A program made the position numbers and the translations under genes. DNA of 64,000 nucleotides from Cryptomeria japonica. Lineage: Eukaryota; Streptophyta; Pinopsida; Cupressales; Cupressaceae. A model generated the notes under the pieces. That model did not search any database. It was given only the letters and a program-made list of their open reading frames with translations, and was not told where the DNA came from. The stretch lies in NCBI RefSeq assembly GCF_030272615.1, contig NC_081414.1, positions 761,573,148-761,637,147 on the forward strand. Direction: 5' to 3'. Positions 1-12,600 of the stretch are shown here, one piece after another; position 1 is the first letter of the stretch, and the number at the start of each line of letters is the position of its first letter.

Positions 1-985
1 AATGTTAGTTAACCTATCTATAAGCCTTGAGAAGATCTAAATTAAGAAAAAAACTAGATTTCTTATTGACCAATAGAGAATGGATATTCTCATGCACAAT
101 TAAGCCAAAATAAAAAAATTGGTGACCAGGGACAAAATCATTCTATTAGATAGAAAGTAGAGCATGAAGGATTGGTTTTAAATGAAGAACAAGGATTTTA
201 GAGAAAATCTTGTAGATGGAATTACATAAGCTAATCAGACACAAGTCATGAAAAGAGTTAGCCCCAACCTTCTTAGGAATGAAGACAATAAAAGTAGCAT
301 TCAATTGTTTCAAAAAGGTCTTGGATCCAACGAACTCACAAACAACCCAAACAACATCCTTAACCATGTTGTCCTAATAAGATTGAAAAAAGAACAAGGG
401 GAAACCATCAGGACCTGGAAATTTATTCCCCTCAAACGATAATATAACAAAACAAACCTCTTCCTTAGAAGGAATCCTAATAAGAGAAAAAAAAATTTTC
501 CTCAGTCACAAGACAAGTTTGAATAAATCTTAGAAAATCCAACTGAACATCAACATCCAAAGGTTGATCATTAGAAAGGAGAGACTGAAACAATCTTCAA
601 AGCGACAATCATAATGTCTTCATCTTTGTCTAGACTAAATTTACCATTGTAAGTGATCAAATGGACTCTATTGGAAGAAAGATGTTTAAGGGTGGACAAA
701 TGGAAAAATATGGTATTCCAATCACCACACTTGAGCTTAATGACCCTTTAACTCTACTTCCAAAATTCATCCTCCTTGACTATAATATAATAAAGTTTAT
801 ACAAAATAAATATTTCCTACCCACAAGATAAGGGAAAGAACCTTATAGTTTGATTTGAGCTTGAATATCATCTAACTTGCCCTTTAACCAACTCTTTGTC
901 TTAAAGATGTGATTGAATTAGGCCTTATTCCATTTGAAAATATTATCTTTAATTAAGGAAAGATTCTTCAAAACTTGATACATAG
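1..985 (-). pseudogene. LINE-A ORF2, linker and reverse transcriptase part (right half of a split L1-like element)
   Basis: Read on the minus strand, about 985 to 1 encodes the part of an L1-like ORF2 after the endonuclease, then the start of the reverse transcriptase. The stretch near 367-146 carries the plant LINE RT signature: an F-L-K-Q-L-N-A-T-F-I-V-F-I-P-K-K string, then I-S-L-C-N-S-I-Y-K-I-F-S-K-I-L. Several stops and frame changes interrupt it. The coding sequence just left of 985 continues the endonuclease coding sequence that ends at 14883, so the two pieces are one LINE split by the Ty3 element between them. The RT catalytic palm lies beyond the left edge of the window. It would have served target-primed reverse transcription, and is inactive here. 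Confidence 0.8.
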
Positions 986-2102
986 TGTTAATATTATTTT
1001 GGGATTGCTCGTAGGTGGCATTTTGATCAAGTGGCAGTGATTTCTTTTGATTTTTGGCTATTTTCCTATTCGTCAGCGTGCATGCTAAGTCACATCTCAA
1101 AATTGCCTCGAGTTGCTTTCTTTTATCACTCAAAGTTGAGAGAACATGGAGCTTCCACACGGGTTAGGTTTTTATATCGATGTATGCTTCTCGGCCCCAC
1201 CATCCATCGTGTAAAGATGGAGACACTTTGTGTCCCTGCGTTGCACAATCTAGTTTTCTTTCTACGCTCAACTTCACATATCCCCCCGAGCCGCCACGTG
1301 TCTTCAATGGTAGTTCATGAACAAGGATGTGGTTTTCATCATAATTTTCTTGTTGGGCAGATGTAGGGATTTCCATCACGTGGTGCAGATAACAACTTTG
1401 AAGGTTGTTTTGCTGGGTAGCATCTTGTTGTGTGCCATGCTAGGTTTTCCTGTTAGAAGCAGTGGTTAGGATGTTGCTGATGCTGTGAGCTGTTAGTTAG
1501 GAGCGGAGGGCTCTATTTATTCTTTCTTTTTCTTGATTTGAAGGGTTCAAACTTTTAGAGAGATTTTTAGACTTTGGCTCATTAAAGAGGCCTTTATGTT
1601 GATTAAATTTGGTGAGTGATAGACATGTCAAATTATGCCTATGGCCTTTATGATTGTTTTATTTGAAGCTTAATATATTGACTACTCTGTGGTTTTCAAG
1701 TTCAATAACTTCTATGGTATTTTTTGTGAGACTCTGTGGATTAAACTATGTTCTGAGACTTGTTATCTATTGGATAAATGGTGAATGTCATTTTAGGTTG
1801 AATGAGTTTTGTTGAGTTACTCTCTTGAATGGTTCTGAGTGTGTAGATTATTGAATTAGCTTTAAAGCTGCATATGTTTGGGTTTTATATGTTGTTAATG
1901 CTTTTACAAAATATTTTTGTGTATTTCCTAAGTAGTGTAGATCATTTATTTTAAGTTTCTTCCTTCCTCTTTTCTTCCCCAATTGTAAGAAGAGTCGACT
2001 TCTCAAACCTGAAGTTCATTCAGTGAGTTTTGTGCAAAAGGTCCCCCATCATTGAATTTCCCATAAGGCTGCTAGCGTTTAAGGTAAAATTAAGAGTCAA
2101 TA
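986..2102 (+). repeat. 5' LTR of the Ty3 element
   Basis: It is colinear with 13766-14882 over its whole length, with very similar starts (TGTTAATAT) and ends (TTAAGAGTCAAyA). Differences between the copies are frequent and mostly C/T or G/A transitions. The LTR would carry promoter and polyadenylation signals; a TTTTTATATC motif near 1170 is a possible TATA region, but I cannot assign it firmly. Confidence 0.88.
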
Positions 2103-2112
2103 GTTCTTTTTC

Positions 2113-2132
2113 TGGTACGTCCAGTGGGACCG
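2113..2132 (+). other. Putative primer-binding site of the Ty3 element
   Basis: Ten bases after the 5' LTR the sequence reads TGGTACGTCCAGTGGGACCG. It begins with TGG, as expected for pairing with the CCA end of a tRNA. It is not the initiator-Met site (TGGTATCAGAGC) used by the copia element at 50.7-59.1 kb. I cannot name the tRNA with certainty. Confidence 0.5.
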
Positions 2133-2297
2133 TAATTTTGAACAAACCTAAGCTAGTTTATGAGCCACACACCTATTACTAAGAGTCAGATAACTTTAAA
2201 TCCCATTTTTCTCCTTTCACCCCTAGTAAGCATCCATCCGCCCGCAGCTGCTTCTTTCCGAAACCCACATATCTTCCCTGCGGTTGTTACTATAATA

Positions 2298-3650
2298 ATG
2301 GCTTAGATTCCCCCTAGAAACTTCATGACTTGGAATGACAGAAGTCCTCTAATTCCTCCCATTCCATCTGCAGTATGGGGGCCGATTCCCTCTTCCATGC
2401 TAAAAGTTGTCCCTAAATTCATGGAAGAACGTCCCAAGATCCCTGGGGAGAACCTACAAGATGTGGCTAATGTCTTCACCATCCATAACATCACAGAGAA
2501 AAATATAGCTTTGAGATTTCTAATGGATTCATTCAAAGGGAAAGCTCTAGATTGGTACAAATCCCTTTGCCCAAATTCTATAGCCGATTAGAATCAGCTA
2601 GGTGACCACTTCTTTCAAAGATTCTCTGACAAGGCTGATAGGTCATCCCTGATGCATCAATTGATTACCATAAAGAGAGCCCCTCAAGCAATAGTGACAT
2701 AATTCAATTTGAGGTTTCAGAGGACTTGGCAAAGAATATCATTGTTCGCCCATCCACCTGTGGATATGGCATTTATTTTTATTTAAAATCCTTCAACTCC
2801 GATTTATTCGTGATGATCCAATCTCTCAGAGGAAATACCCTCCCGGATGCATTTGGTTTGGCAGTCCAAACAAAAAATAATCTAATCGATGATGGGAAGC
2901 TTGCGCCACAATTGCTCATGCTGGTCTTTCCTAAGCTATCAAATCAGATCCTTGAACCAGTCATGCCAAGCACATCTACTCCCCAATCTATGTATGTGTA
3001 CCCCGGACCCCAACAAGTAAATCTGCCTTCTCCCTCATCTCTAGCTGTGAAGGTCAATGATATGAAACAATTGTTGAGATCTTTCTCGAATGAAATTGTT
3101 AATATGAAAAGGTTGCAAATCCCACCTCCTAGACCCCCTTCCCAACAAGATTTCCAAGGGAATAGACCCGCATATTAGCAAAACCAATATGCAAATAACC
3201 AAACTTCCCAAAGTCAGTCGAATGGCTAGATAGTTCTGGTACCTAATCCTTTGTATACTTTCTATCCTAAAATCGGTAAAGAGTTGACCGTGGGATAGAA
3301 TAATCTAGCAGATGATAACAATTCTTGGTCTTTTCCATGTAACAATGCCCACTCCCAAAGAAATTGCCCAAGAGTCAATTTGCAAAAAAAAATTGTAGAT
3401 CAACGGAACCTAGGTATGGCTTTGGATGATTTCGTTTACGCATCCCCTGGCATGGATAATGTGTCTCTCATTGCAAAGGTGCACGGTATGTCAATAGAGA
3501 AGGAAACAAAGATAGCTCCAGACCATGCATTATTCTCTTGGATGGAGGACGAAGATGTTGTGCTCACAAATGGCACAACCACATCAAGCTTGAGGGCTCC
3601 TCAAGTGCAACCTGATTACAACCTCTAGTCAAAAAGGTTCTTCACGGGAG
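2298..3650 (+). pseudogene. Ty3 gag (capsid) remnant
   Basis: An ATG at 2298 opens a frame that reads through a TAG at the third codon into a retrotransposon gag-like domain. Recognisable strings are F-K-G-K-A-L-D-W-Y-K-S-L near 2540, then F-F-Q-R-F-S-D-K-A-D-R-S-S-L-M-H-Q-L after a stop at about 2589. A frame change follows near 2700 and the downstream part continues with other stops. Near 3330-3370 a C-N-N-A-H-S-Q-R-N-C string looks like a zinc knuckle whose first cysteine is now serine. The capsid would have packaged element RNA in cytoplasmic particles. Most stops are TAG at likely glutamine positions. Confidence 0.75.
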
Positions 3651-4012
3651 AGAATGTAGGTATGTAGGGGAGATTCACTGCAGATAAGGCTCCTGAAAAA
3701 CTTGTAGTTGCTACCACATACCCAAGAGAGGAATTTATCCCCTGTAAGCCGAGAGAGGCAAAGACATCGGTGCCATCAGCATTAAGATGTGGTGGAGCAG
3801 CTAAAGAAAGCCCCAGCCAATGTATCCTTATGGCATCTCCTTAGTATTTTAGAGTATAAGAATCATTTGAAAGAAGCTCTATCAAAGGTGGGGAAATTTG
3901 CCGACATAAATTCTGCTAATTCTCTGCGGGTCAGCGAACAAAGTTTTCAGCCCCCTGCAGAAAGATCACGCTCATTGACAGTGTTGAAAAATGAGGCCAT
4001 ACCTCCTAAATA

Positions 4013-4350
4013 CCAAGTGGAAGGTAATCCTAAACCAAATCCTTTCTATTTGACCCTCATAGTAGGAGATAAGCTTTTACAAAATTCCATGATAGATTCT
4101 CGTGCCAGCACTACTGTCATGCCTAGACAAATTATTGAGGTTTTGACTATCAAATATGAGCCTTTAAATAGGGGTGTTTTACAACTAGACAGGAATAACA
4201 TCTAGACCGTGGGTCTTATCAAAAGCCTTCTGCTAACATTGTTCGCAAGGCTTAGTGTAACCGTGCCTCAAGAAGTAGTAGTTATCGACATTCCGCCTAT
4301 TTTTGGCCTCTTCCTTTCTCAAGACTTCACTACCAAAATAAGAGGTCACC
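4013..4350 (+). pseudogene. Ty3 aspartic protease remnant
   Basis: The frame contains P-K-P-N-P-F-Y-L-T-L-I-V-G-D-K-L-L, then M-I-D-S-R-A-S-T-T-V-M-P. The latter matches the retropepsin active-site motif D-S/T-G-A with the glycine replaced by arginine, so catalysis would be lost even without the stop codons. A TAG at 4203 interrupts the frame; the following codons up to about 4390 still read as protease C-terminal sequence. This enzyme would have cleaved the gag-pol polyprotein. Confidence 0.7.
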
Positions 4351-4689
4351 TATCTTTAGACTGGTCTCATCTTATCCTTCGAACCTAGCGTGGTGCTAAA
4401 CTCAAAATTCTTTCAGAACCCCTTCACACCAAGCATGTAGCGGATCAGGCTATGCTCAACTTTGAGCGAACTCATACCTCCACCTCTAATGAAGAGAGAA
4501 AAATGGTAGATATTCTTGAAGATGAAGAGGTGACTGGGGATATCCCACCAAAGAAGGAGGTTTTTCTCAATGAATTCATAAATTCTGATCCATACTCCAA
4601 CTATCATGCCATAGGTCTTGGTACTTACTACATTTTTTATGAAGATCAAGTCATCCCAAAACTAACTAAAGATCCATTAACCAAAGAAG

Positions 4690-5110
4690 AGTTGTCCTCT
4701 ATACTCTGGACCTTACACTTTGATGGCACAAGATGAAAAGTAGGTTTAGGGATTGGGATTCACCTTACTTCAACTTTGGGTGAATAGATTCTGAAGTCTT
4801 TTTGCCTGCAGTTTGCTTGCTCCAACAATGAAGCAGAATATGAAGGGCTCATTGAAGGCTTAATCTTGGAAGAAAAGATGGGTATAAAGAATTTTAAGGT
4901 TTTAGGTGACTCTGAGATGCTTGTACACTAGGTCTAAGGAATTTATAGTGCCAAACTCGTCCGTATGAGATCCTACTACCATAGGACATGGGATCCAAGG
5001 ATTCCTCGAAAGAAAAATGCATTCGCTGATTTGATGGCTACCATTGGATCATAATTCAACCATGTTGTGGACTTGCTCGCCATTCCCCAGGTGGTCTATA
5101 TGATCGTTCG
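4690..5110 (+). pseudogene. Ty3 additional RNase H-like domain located before the RT
   Basis: The translation shows W-T-L-H-F-D-G, then C-S-N-N-E-A-E-Y-E-G-L-I-E-G-L and L-G-D-S-E-M-L-V. These are the D, E and D blocks of an archaeal-type (Rnh1-like) RNase H, with spacing typical of plant Ty3 second RNase H domains. A short I-P-R-K-K-N-A-F-A-D-L-M string follows, again as in RNase H C-termini. At least five stops interrupt it. The domain lies between protease (4.0-4.35 kb) and RT (from 5.4 kb), not between RT and integrase. It would degrade the RNA of the RNA:DNA hybrid during reverse transcription. Confidence 0.7.
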
Positions 5111-5394
5111 ACTAGCTATTCTTGACAATGACACTCATTCAAATCTCAGGAGAGTTTACTAACCGATTGTAGCCTATAGTAAAGGAATCTTATGAGGATC
5201 AGATCATTCAACTAAAATCCAACAAGCTCCCAAATGGATTGATCACCCTAGAAATTTTTTTTGACCATGATGATGCCAAAAATGATAAGTGAAAACTTAC
5301 GGCTGATAAGGGTGACTATGCCAAAATGTCAATAGGGAATGAGAGAATACTCAAGGTCGTAAAGGATGTTCCCTCAGAAGACCAAGAGAGATTG

Positions 5395-6580
5395 GCTTGA
5401 TATTGTGATGAATATGTGGGCGTACTAGCATGGTCATTTGAAGATTTGAAAGGATACAATTCTAGCATCATTCAACACACCATTAAGCTCGTTGATGGGG
5501 CCAAGCCGGTTCGATAGAAGCAGAGACCTGTCAATTCAGAGATTGAGTTCCTTATGGCTCAAGAATTTAAGAATCTGATAGAATGAAAGATTGTCTATCC
5601 CATCAAGCATAGTACATGGGTATCCAATTTGGCTCCTGTCAGGAAGAAGAATGGAGATATCAGGCTTTGTGTAGATTTCCAAGACCTGAACCAAGCAGTT
5701 GTTAAGCGTGGTAGCGGGGTCAAAGATGTTATCGATGTTGGATGGTTTCTCAGGTTATAACTAGGTATTGGTAAAGCCAGAAGATCAACATAAGACAACC
5801 TTTACAACCAAATGGGGAACATTTGCTTATCAGAAAATGTTGTTTGGGTTGTGAAATGCGGGTGCAACTTTTTAGAGAGTTATGGATCTAGCTTTCAAGG
5901 ATCTCATTAAAAGAATCATCCTCATATATCTGGATGACTTGACCATATTTTCAAAGCACAAAGAAGATCACTTTGATCATCTTGAGCTAGTATTCTAGAA
6001 GTGCTTAGAGTTTGACATCTCATTAAACCCAAAGAAATACATCTTTGGGGTCCCAGAAGGAAAATTACTAGGGCATGTAGTGTCAAAAGAAGAAGTCTCC
6101 ATCGATCTAGATTGAGTGAAGGAAATAAATGAGCTTCCTCTTCCTGTCAACAAAAAGGGCATTCAGTTCTTCCTAGGTAAAGTTAAATTTGTTAGCCATT
6201 TTATCTCAAACTTTGCTAGGATGGTGAGGCCCATTACTCAAATGTTTAAAAAGGAAACACATTTTAAATAGACTCTTGAAGCTAAAGAGGCTTTCGAGAA
6301 GATCAAAGATGACATCTCTTTAGCTCCCATGCTCTCCAACGCTGACATGTATACATATTTTATAATGTATGTTTTCTCTAGCAATTATAGCATCGTTGTG
6401 GTTGTAACCTAGAAACATGCAGACAAAAGAAGTGAGGACCCCATAGCTTTCCATTCTAAAACTCTGAAAGAATATGAGGCTAAATACAATTTTATTGAAA
6501 AGAAAGCTTTGGCCAACATAGAAGGCCTAAAAAAAGTTTAAGCATTTTATCACCTGTAATAAGACTATTGTGTATGTCGC
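5395..6580 (+). pseudogene. Ty3 reverse transcriptase and its own RNase H
   Basis: Successive motifs are L-A-P-V-R-K-K-N-G-D-I-R-L-C-V-D-F near 5630, M-L-D-G-F-S-G-Y-N near 5735, W-G-T-F-A-Y-Q-K-M-L-F-G-L near 5815, the catalytic I-L-I-Y-L-D-D-L near 5925, and N-P-K-K-Y-I-F-G-V-P near 6030. RNase H-like sequence follows (N-A-D-M-Y-T-Y-F near 6340, then I-A-F-H-S-K-T-L-K-E-Y-E near 6450). The P-L-P-containing stretch normally found between the DFRxLN and MLDGFSGY motifs is missing near 5700, so there is an internal deletion and a frame change there. There are also many TAG and TGA stops. The YLDD box is intact. Confidence 0.82.
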
Positions 6581-6589
6581 CCACCCTTC

Positions 6590-8051
6590 ATTCAGGGAAT
6601 ATATAATGGAAGGCGACATTACAAAGAATAGAGCAAACAAGATTACCAAAATCCTAGAATATGACATTGATGTTAGACCCACCAAGGTAATCCATGACAA
6701 AGGTTTGTGTAAATATATAGCCCAAGAGTTTGACCCCCAAGAAGCCAAGGTTACTATAGAGGAAGTTGTAATGGTCACCACCGATCCAACAAAAGCATGT
6801 TGGATGGAGACTCAGAAATTTTTTATGAAGACTGGGATTTTTCCTGTAGGCCTCCCTCCCGCAAAGAGGAGATTCTATAGGATGCAGAACAGCGGCTTCC
6901 ACTTGGTGGAAGGAGTTTGTTTTAAGAGAAATTTCAATGGAATCTTGCTCTGCTGCATTGACCAAGGCCAAGCTAGTAAGATTCTATATGAATTTCATTA
7001 TGGCTTATCAGGAGGCCACTTTTCAATGCAAACCATCATCATTAAAATCACCCACACTGGGTACTTCTGGTCCTCTATGTTTAAAGATGTGCACACTTTG
7101 GTAAGAGAATGCAAAGAATGCCTATACTATAGTGGTAGGTGTAGAAAGACAACAATGTTGCTCAAGCCCATAATGGTGGAAGAACCCTTTGCTCAGTGGG
7201 GTCTCGATTTCATAGGGATGATCAACCCTCTAATCTCAGCCAGACACAAGTGGATCTTAATTGCCACTGACTAGTTCACCAGATGGTTCAAGGATGTCCC
7301 CCTAAGGGATTCATCAGAGGCTGAAATATTAGCATTTTTGGAAAATTTAGTGTGCCGATATGGTTCGCCAAAGACCATAATATCAGACAATGCGTGACCA
7401 TTCATAGGTTCATGAGTCACCCATTTCGCTCTCACTAGAGGTATCTGCTTGAAGACCTCCTCAAACTACTATCCACAGGGAAATGGCCTAGCTGAGTCCA
7501 CTAACAAGAATCTCATAATACTCATTTAAGGGATGGGCTCTGAACACAAAAGGGAGTGGCATCACCACTTGAGAAGCACATTATGGATAGACCAGATAAT
7601 GCCCAAATAGATTCCAAGGAACTCCCCATGCAAGCTGGTTCATGACAAGGATGCATTATTCCCCGTGTCTTTGTAGATTCCCACCTTACAATTACTCAAA
7701 TATATTGAGGTGGCAGAAAATGGTCCCATGGAGGTGAGATTGGTAGAGATTATAGAACTAGAGGAAGCAAGAGAAGCGACATTTTTGTCTCTTCAAAACT
7801 ACAAGCAAACCGTTAAGAGGTGGTTTGATAATAAATAAAGTTCTTACCTAGGATTCAAGCAAGGTGACCTTGTTTTGAAATACAATGAGAGGGTAGCCAA
7901 GCCCGTCTAGCATGCTAAGTTTGATGGTTTATGGGTGGGACCCTTCCGCATTATAAATTGCATGGGCTTCAATTATTTTGATCTTGAGGGTATGCAGGGA
8001 GATTCTCTTAGAATCTTGGTCAACAAGTTTCACCTTAAACCCTTTCACTAG
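6590..8051 (+). pseudogene. Ty3 integrase
   Basis: The longest open stretch (6570-7274) begins with an H...H...C-K-E-C zinc-binding region (about 6990-7120). The catalytic core then follows: W-G-L-D-F-I-G-M (first Asp, near 7200), T-I-I-S-D-N-A (second Asp, near 7380) and Y-P-Q-G-N-G-L-A-E-S (Glu, near 7485). The C-terminal part has the G-D-L-V-L-K-Y and K-F-D-G-L-W-V-G-P-F-R-I strings of the plant Ty3 integrase tail (near 7865-7950) and ends at a TAG at 8049-8051. I see no chromodomain after it. At least six stops lie in frame. It would insert the cDNA into the host genome. Confidence 0.85.
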
Positions 8052-8284
8052 CAGCAAATTTCCTAATGTACAATAATGTAAATAGTGTTTTTTGTGTGCC
8101 TTATTTATCTAATTATGTTTCTTCATGCATTCTCAAAGTGAAAAGTGAATCACAAGATACACCTTGATCAAACAAAAGGAAATCATTATATTATAGGTAT
8201 CTTGGTACAATATAGACAGAAGGCCCGCGACCTAGATTTGAGAAGTAAAAAGATAAAACTTTTTGAAGACAGGGTGGCATTATC

Positions 8285-8998
8285 TCAATGATCTTCTTCA
8301 TCATCATCCTCATCCATCTGAAATTTGGATTCATCATCCTCATCTTTAGTATCATCTCCCTTCGACCACTCATGGCCAAAGTCGTCGCCAGGCTCCTGAG
8401 CTATGGACACAAGCACTAGACTAGGTACGACATGTGGTGTCAAGATCTATAGGAATATGTAGTCCTTGAACTCAGTATACAACTTAGTTCCAGCTGGAAC
8501 GGGCTCTATTAGATGGACTCAAAGAAGGAACTCTGTAGCAAGCTCCACTTAGAAGCGATGAGACGATAGAGACATGGTCTTTAGACTGCCTATAAGTAGA
8601 TGATAGGTCACCTCCTCACAAAAGGTGATGAAACACCACAAATATGAGGCCAGAGGTAAGCCTCTGAAAGGGACATAGTATGCCACAATGTCTTCTAGGC
8701 CACCTAGATACTCCAGGGAGAAGAGAGCTTTAGCTAGCTCTGAGGTCAAATAACCAGTCATCTTGATATCCAGTAACGAAGCCACAAAACATGAGCAGAT
8801 ATCCATGTTTACACAGTATTTGTCCACATCATCAATGAAATCCTCCCCAAGCACCCATTTGATGGCAGCAATGGTCAAAGGATTTTTGCGTCGTGTCATC
8901 CCCTGTAACCTTTGGTTCAAAATATTACCTAAGAAAATTACTTGAGCCTTACTGTTGGTGAGCCTGACAGGAGTATCCATTTCTTCAAGAAACTCCAT
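8285..8998 (-). pseudogene. Antisense ORF downstream of the integrase, with acidic tail
   Basis: On the minus strand an ATG at 8998 opens 149 codons without a stop. The same frame then continues through three stops (TAA, TGA, TAG) to a TGA at 8287-8285, about 238 codons in all. The tail is strongly acidic (D-D-E-S-K-F-Q-M-D-E-D-D-D-E-E-D). I do not recognise the protein. It points against the element's own transcription. Grande-type Tat elements are known to carry an antisense gene in the same place, so a functional accessory ORF is plausible, but homology to that gene is inference. The reading frame keeps coherent composition despite stops, which argues against chance. No promoter can be assigned. 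Confidence 0.55.
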
Positions 8999-9602
8999 CG
9001 TTGAGCTGGATACTATGCAAAAGAATGTCTAAAAAGACATATTTATAGTGGATTTTCAGCCCTAGATGATGAATGAAGTAAAAAGCCAGTGCTCCTAATT
9101 TTTGATGTAGCTGTCTTCCCTCATCAAGTAGATGGAGTCTGGTTTGAAGGTTGCATACGTCCTGCCCTGTACCTCGAAAAGAGAAGTGGTGTCCTCATAC
9201 GCCACACGTATATATAGGTACATTATGTTTAAGCCATAACACCTACAGGTCTGTTATAACTCATGTGAGTCCCGCTAGTTGCTGATACTCTTTAATGGGG
9301 AGATTTGTTAGGAAAAATAGATCATCTCAAGTGGCTCTAAGTAACGGTAGACTGTATAGGCATTTTCTTAGGAATCACAGATAGCGGCGCTCATCCTTTT
9401 TTAGAATTAATTACAACTAGAAAATGAACTGACATACATGTGGATAGGCGCTCATCATTAAATGCCTTCTTTCACAAAAATCTAGGGATGCAATGTGTTT
9501 AAGAAAGAAGGTCTCTTAAAGTGCCCATCATATTGTTCATTGTACAACCCCAAGCACCGAAAAGCTTTAGAATTGTCAAAAAGAGAAGCTCTCTTGTAGA
9601 AG

Positions 9603-12600
9603 ATGGAGATGGAAGAAACTCCCCCAGGGCCTTTCCAAGGAATAATGTGGGTAGATGTATTTGAGGAGCTCTCATATTCCTCTCACGCCATGCCCCCAAA
9701 GTCAAAATATCAAAGAACCAAAGCTAAATCAAAGACGGTTACTCGCAACTCGGCGGTGGTGATAGATTCTGGAGAAAATGTCATTGAGCCTGAACTTCAC
9801 AAACAGCCTAAGGACCTTAGAGAGGCCGCTTGAGGTAGGATGGTAAATCACAGAAATGAGCCACAATCTATAGTAGTCAATTTCTAGAATAGTGGTGCTC
9901 CTCAATTTGTGGTCCCCATGGTTTCGCACTGTCTAGAGTTTGTGGCTGCGTGCACCAACAGGTTTGACCCTATTTCTTTTTCAATTCAGAGCTATTTTTT
10001 GAGAGTAGTTATAACCCTATAGGTTGTGAGAGATATAATATGTTGTCCCATTTTTGACGGAATAGAGGTGTTCACTGAGAGTTCCATGGAGGAATATTAG
10101 AGCACTAGAAGAGATATTGTCTCTTTTTGTCATGGCGTGCAGAATCAGAGTCCATCAACTGGACATCCAACACTCCCTTTGTGCTATAGTGAATTGAGAC
10201 ATGATGACCTCAAGGATGTTTCCTCGACCCTTGTGTGGCTATGCGGTCACGATAATGATTGGGAGGTCATTTCTCCTATGATGGGCTTCCTGTTCAAATG
10301 TCGGAAGCAGAAAGGGCCATTTCATTTTGACTTCTCTATTTTTATAGCCAGAGAGATGGTAAAACAACTAGTTGAATTCCAACATTTTTGGTGGTTTAGA
10401 TTCGCCTCATTCCTAGTTCACCTTTTCTCGCACCAGAATGATGCTTTTTTCAGCCAATTCATGTGACTGGCTACCCATGATGAGTCGAGAAACAAGATGC
10501 CTTTGTCGGCTTGGATACCCATCCCGCTAGCTTCTTACGATGCCTACCAGTTTTTGGACTATTTCCAAACTCCCATCCTTCGAGATCTTGGTTTGATCCC
10601 CAAGGAGCCTCTTGCCCACTTTTCCTAGATACAAATGAATTGGATGTACAATGGGCGCCCCACTTGTGTTTGATTTCTAGGTAGTGACTTTTCCTTTATT
10701 CAGGTGTATGGCTTCTTTGAAGAGCCTTTATTCCTACCTACCTATATCACAGAAAGAACCCTCGCTCTTGAAATTTTATGATAGTTGGTGAAGATCGACA
10801 GAGCTATAGGGGCAAGAAAACATGATACCTCCATAACAAAGGACCACAAAGCTATTGGCCCCATTACTCTCGTTCAGAGAAGCATTGCTGAAAATATCTT
10901 GACATCCAAGCTAGTGCAACTTGGCTTAGTAGTAATTGATGATATGTGGAGTTATGACCCAGATGGGTGCTTGTCTAAGAGAAAAAATGTAGTTAAGCAT
11001 GAACCACAAAGTTCATGGGAAGGACGCACTAACTCGCGTGAATGACCCAAATTTCTATGTGGGTCTCAATGATTTTCCCATTTTAAAATGAACTTCATGG
11101 TTGAATTTTCACTCTATCATATAAAATTATAATCCAACGAAGCTCATTCCTTGGAGTATGCTAGAAGCCATGAGGTTGGATTCATGGCCTAATAAAAAGA
11201 GGGAGGATTTCTGAATCTACCGTCAGGAAGTGAATCAGCCCAGGGCTAACATTGGGAACACTCCTTTGACAAGAATTTTGAGATTGAATGGCGACAACAT
11301 AATAAGTTAGATGAAGAGATGGGCGATGAGTCCCCATGTGGTGACTCATCCCTTGAGGTGTCCCAACAATAGGAGGTAGAAGTTATAAGTATAGAAGATC
11401 AAGAGACCGAGCCTAATATTCCTCTTCCTCTTGTCGGTTCAATTCGAAGACCTCATTCCCAAACTACCAAGAGATCAGCTGAGAAGAAGGTGCCCGATTC
11501 CCCTTCCAATGAAAAGAAGTATTTGAGTTCTACAAAGAAAGGTTCGTCTACTCGGGTCCTAGAGGTTCCCTCATTCTCTCAGCGATTGGTGACTTCTACG
11601 GTTCAGGTATGCCCTTCTTTGCAATTTCTCCCTCCTCAATCTGTATCTTTTGTAGCTTCCCATCTCGCATCTATGCCTACCAGATCCCCACTACTTTCAC
11701 ACTACCTCCTGCGGGGGCTCCGGTCGACCCTTAAGTTGCGTCATCATAGGTCTCCATTTCGCTTCATGCCTTGAATTTTATCCCTGTAGCATTTTCCCCA
11801 CATATGCCTGATGCAACCATTGTCTCACATAGGCTTGGTTATGGAGAGTCCACTCCTCCCCCAAATGTCGGGGCAGTGTCCATTGATCCATTTTCTTCTA
11901 GAGCCCCTCCTTTTGTCCTGTTGTTTTCTCCAACCACGCTTATACATCCCATCCAAACCTCTTTTGGTGGCCCTATTTCCCAATTCCCCTTCACAATTGC
12001 TCCCAGTACATCATTTACAGGCCAAGCTATTGCAAACTTAGATGCTTATCAATAGCAGGTTACCTATTCCAAGACTGCACATATTGGTAGGACCGGTAAG
12101 AGAAAGAAGAAAGATGGTCCCAGGCCAGTCTGTCTACACGTACATACACATTTTAGGGAGGAAAAGGATAGTCTTTTCTTTGTGACCATTTTCCCCAAGG
12201 TCGACAAGCCGGAAGCCCAACTGAGACCCAAAAATTACACCTTGCATGTTGTCTAGGTCAATCCCCTAAACGTTACAACATCTTACAAAGTTGAAATGAT
12301 TGAAGAAACTTGGAAGGCTATGTCTTTAGATTTCATCAAAAATAGTCGTCGCGTAGAGAAAATGCAATCAGAGACTATGAGTCTGTGAGAACCTTTGGAC
12401 CAACAGAGAAAGGAAGACAGAGCTAGGAATGCTGAAATCAATCGCTTGTAGGGATTATTGATATAGGCTAAATTTGAAAAAGGAAAGTTGCAGTCTGCCC
12501 TAAATAACGTGAGTTCTCAGTTGAAAGGACAGGAGACAATGAGGAATGTGGCCTTGAAAAAATTGTAGGAAAGCAAGCAAGAAATACAATAGCTAAAAGA

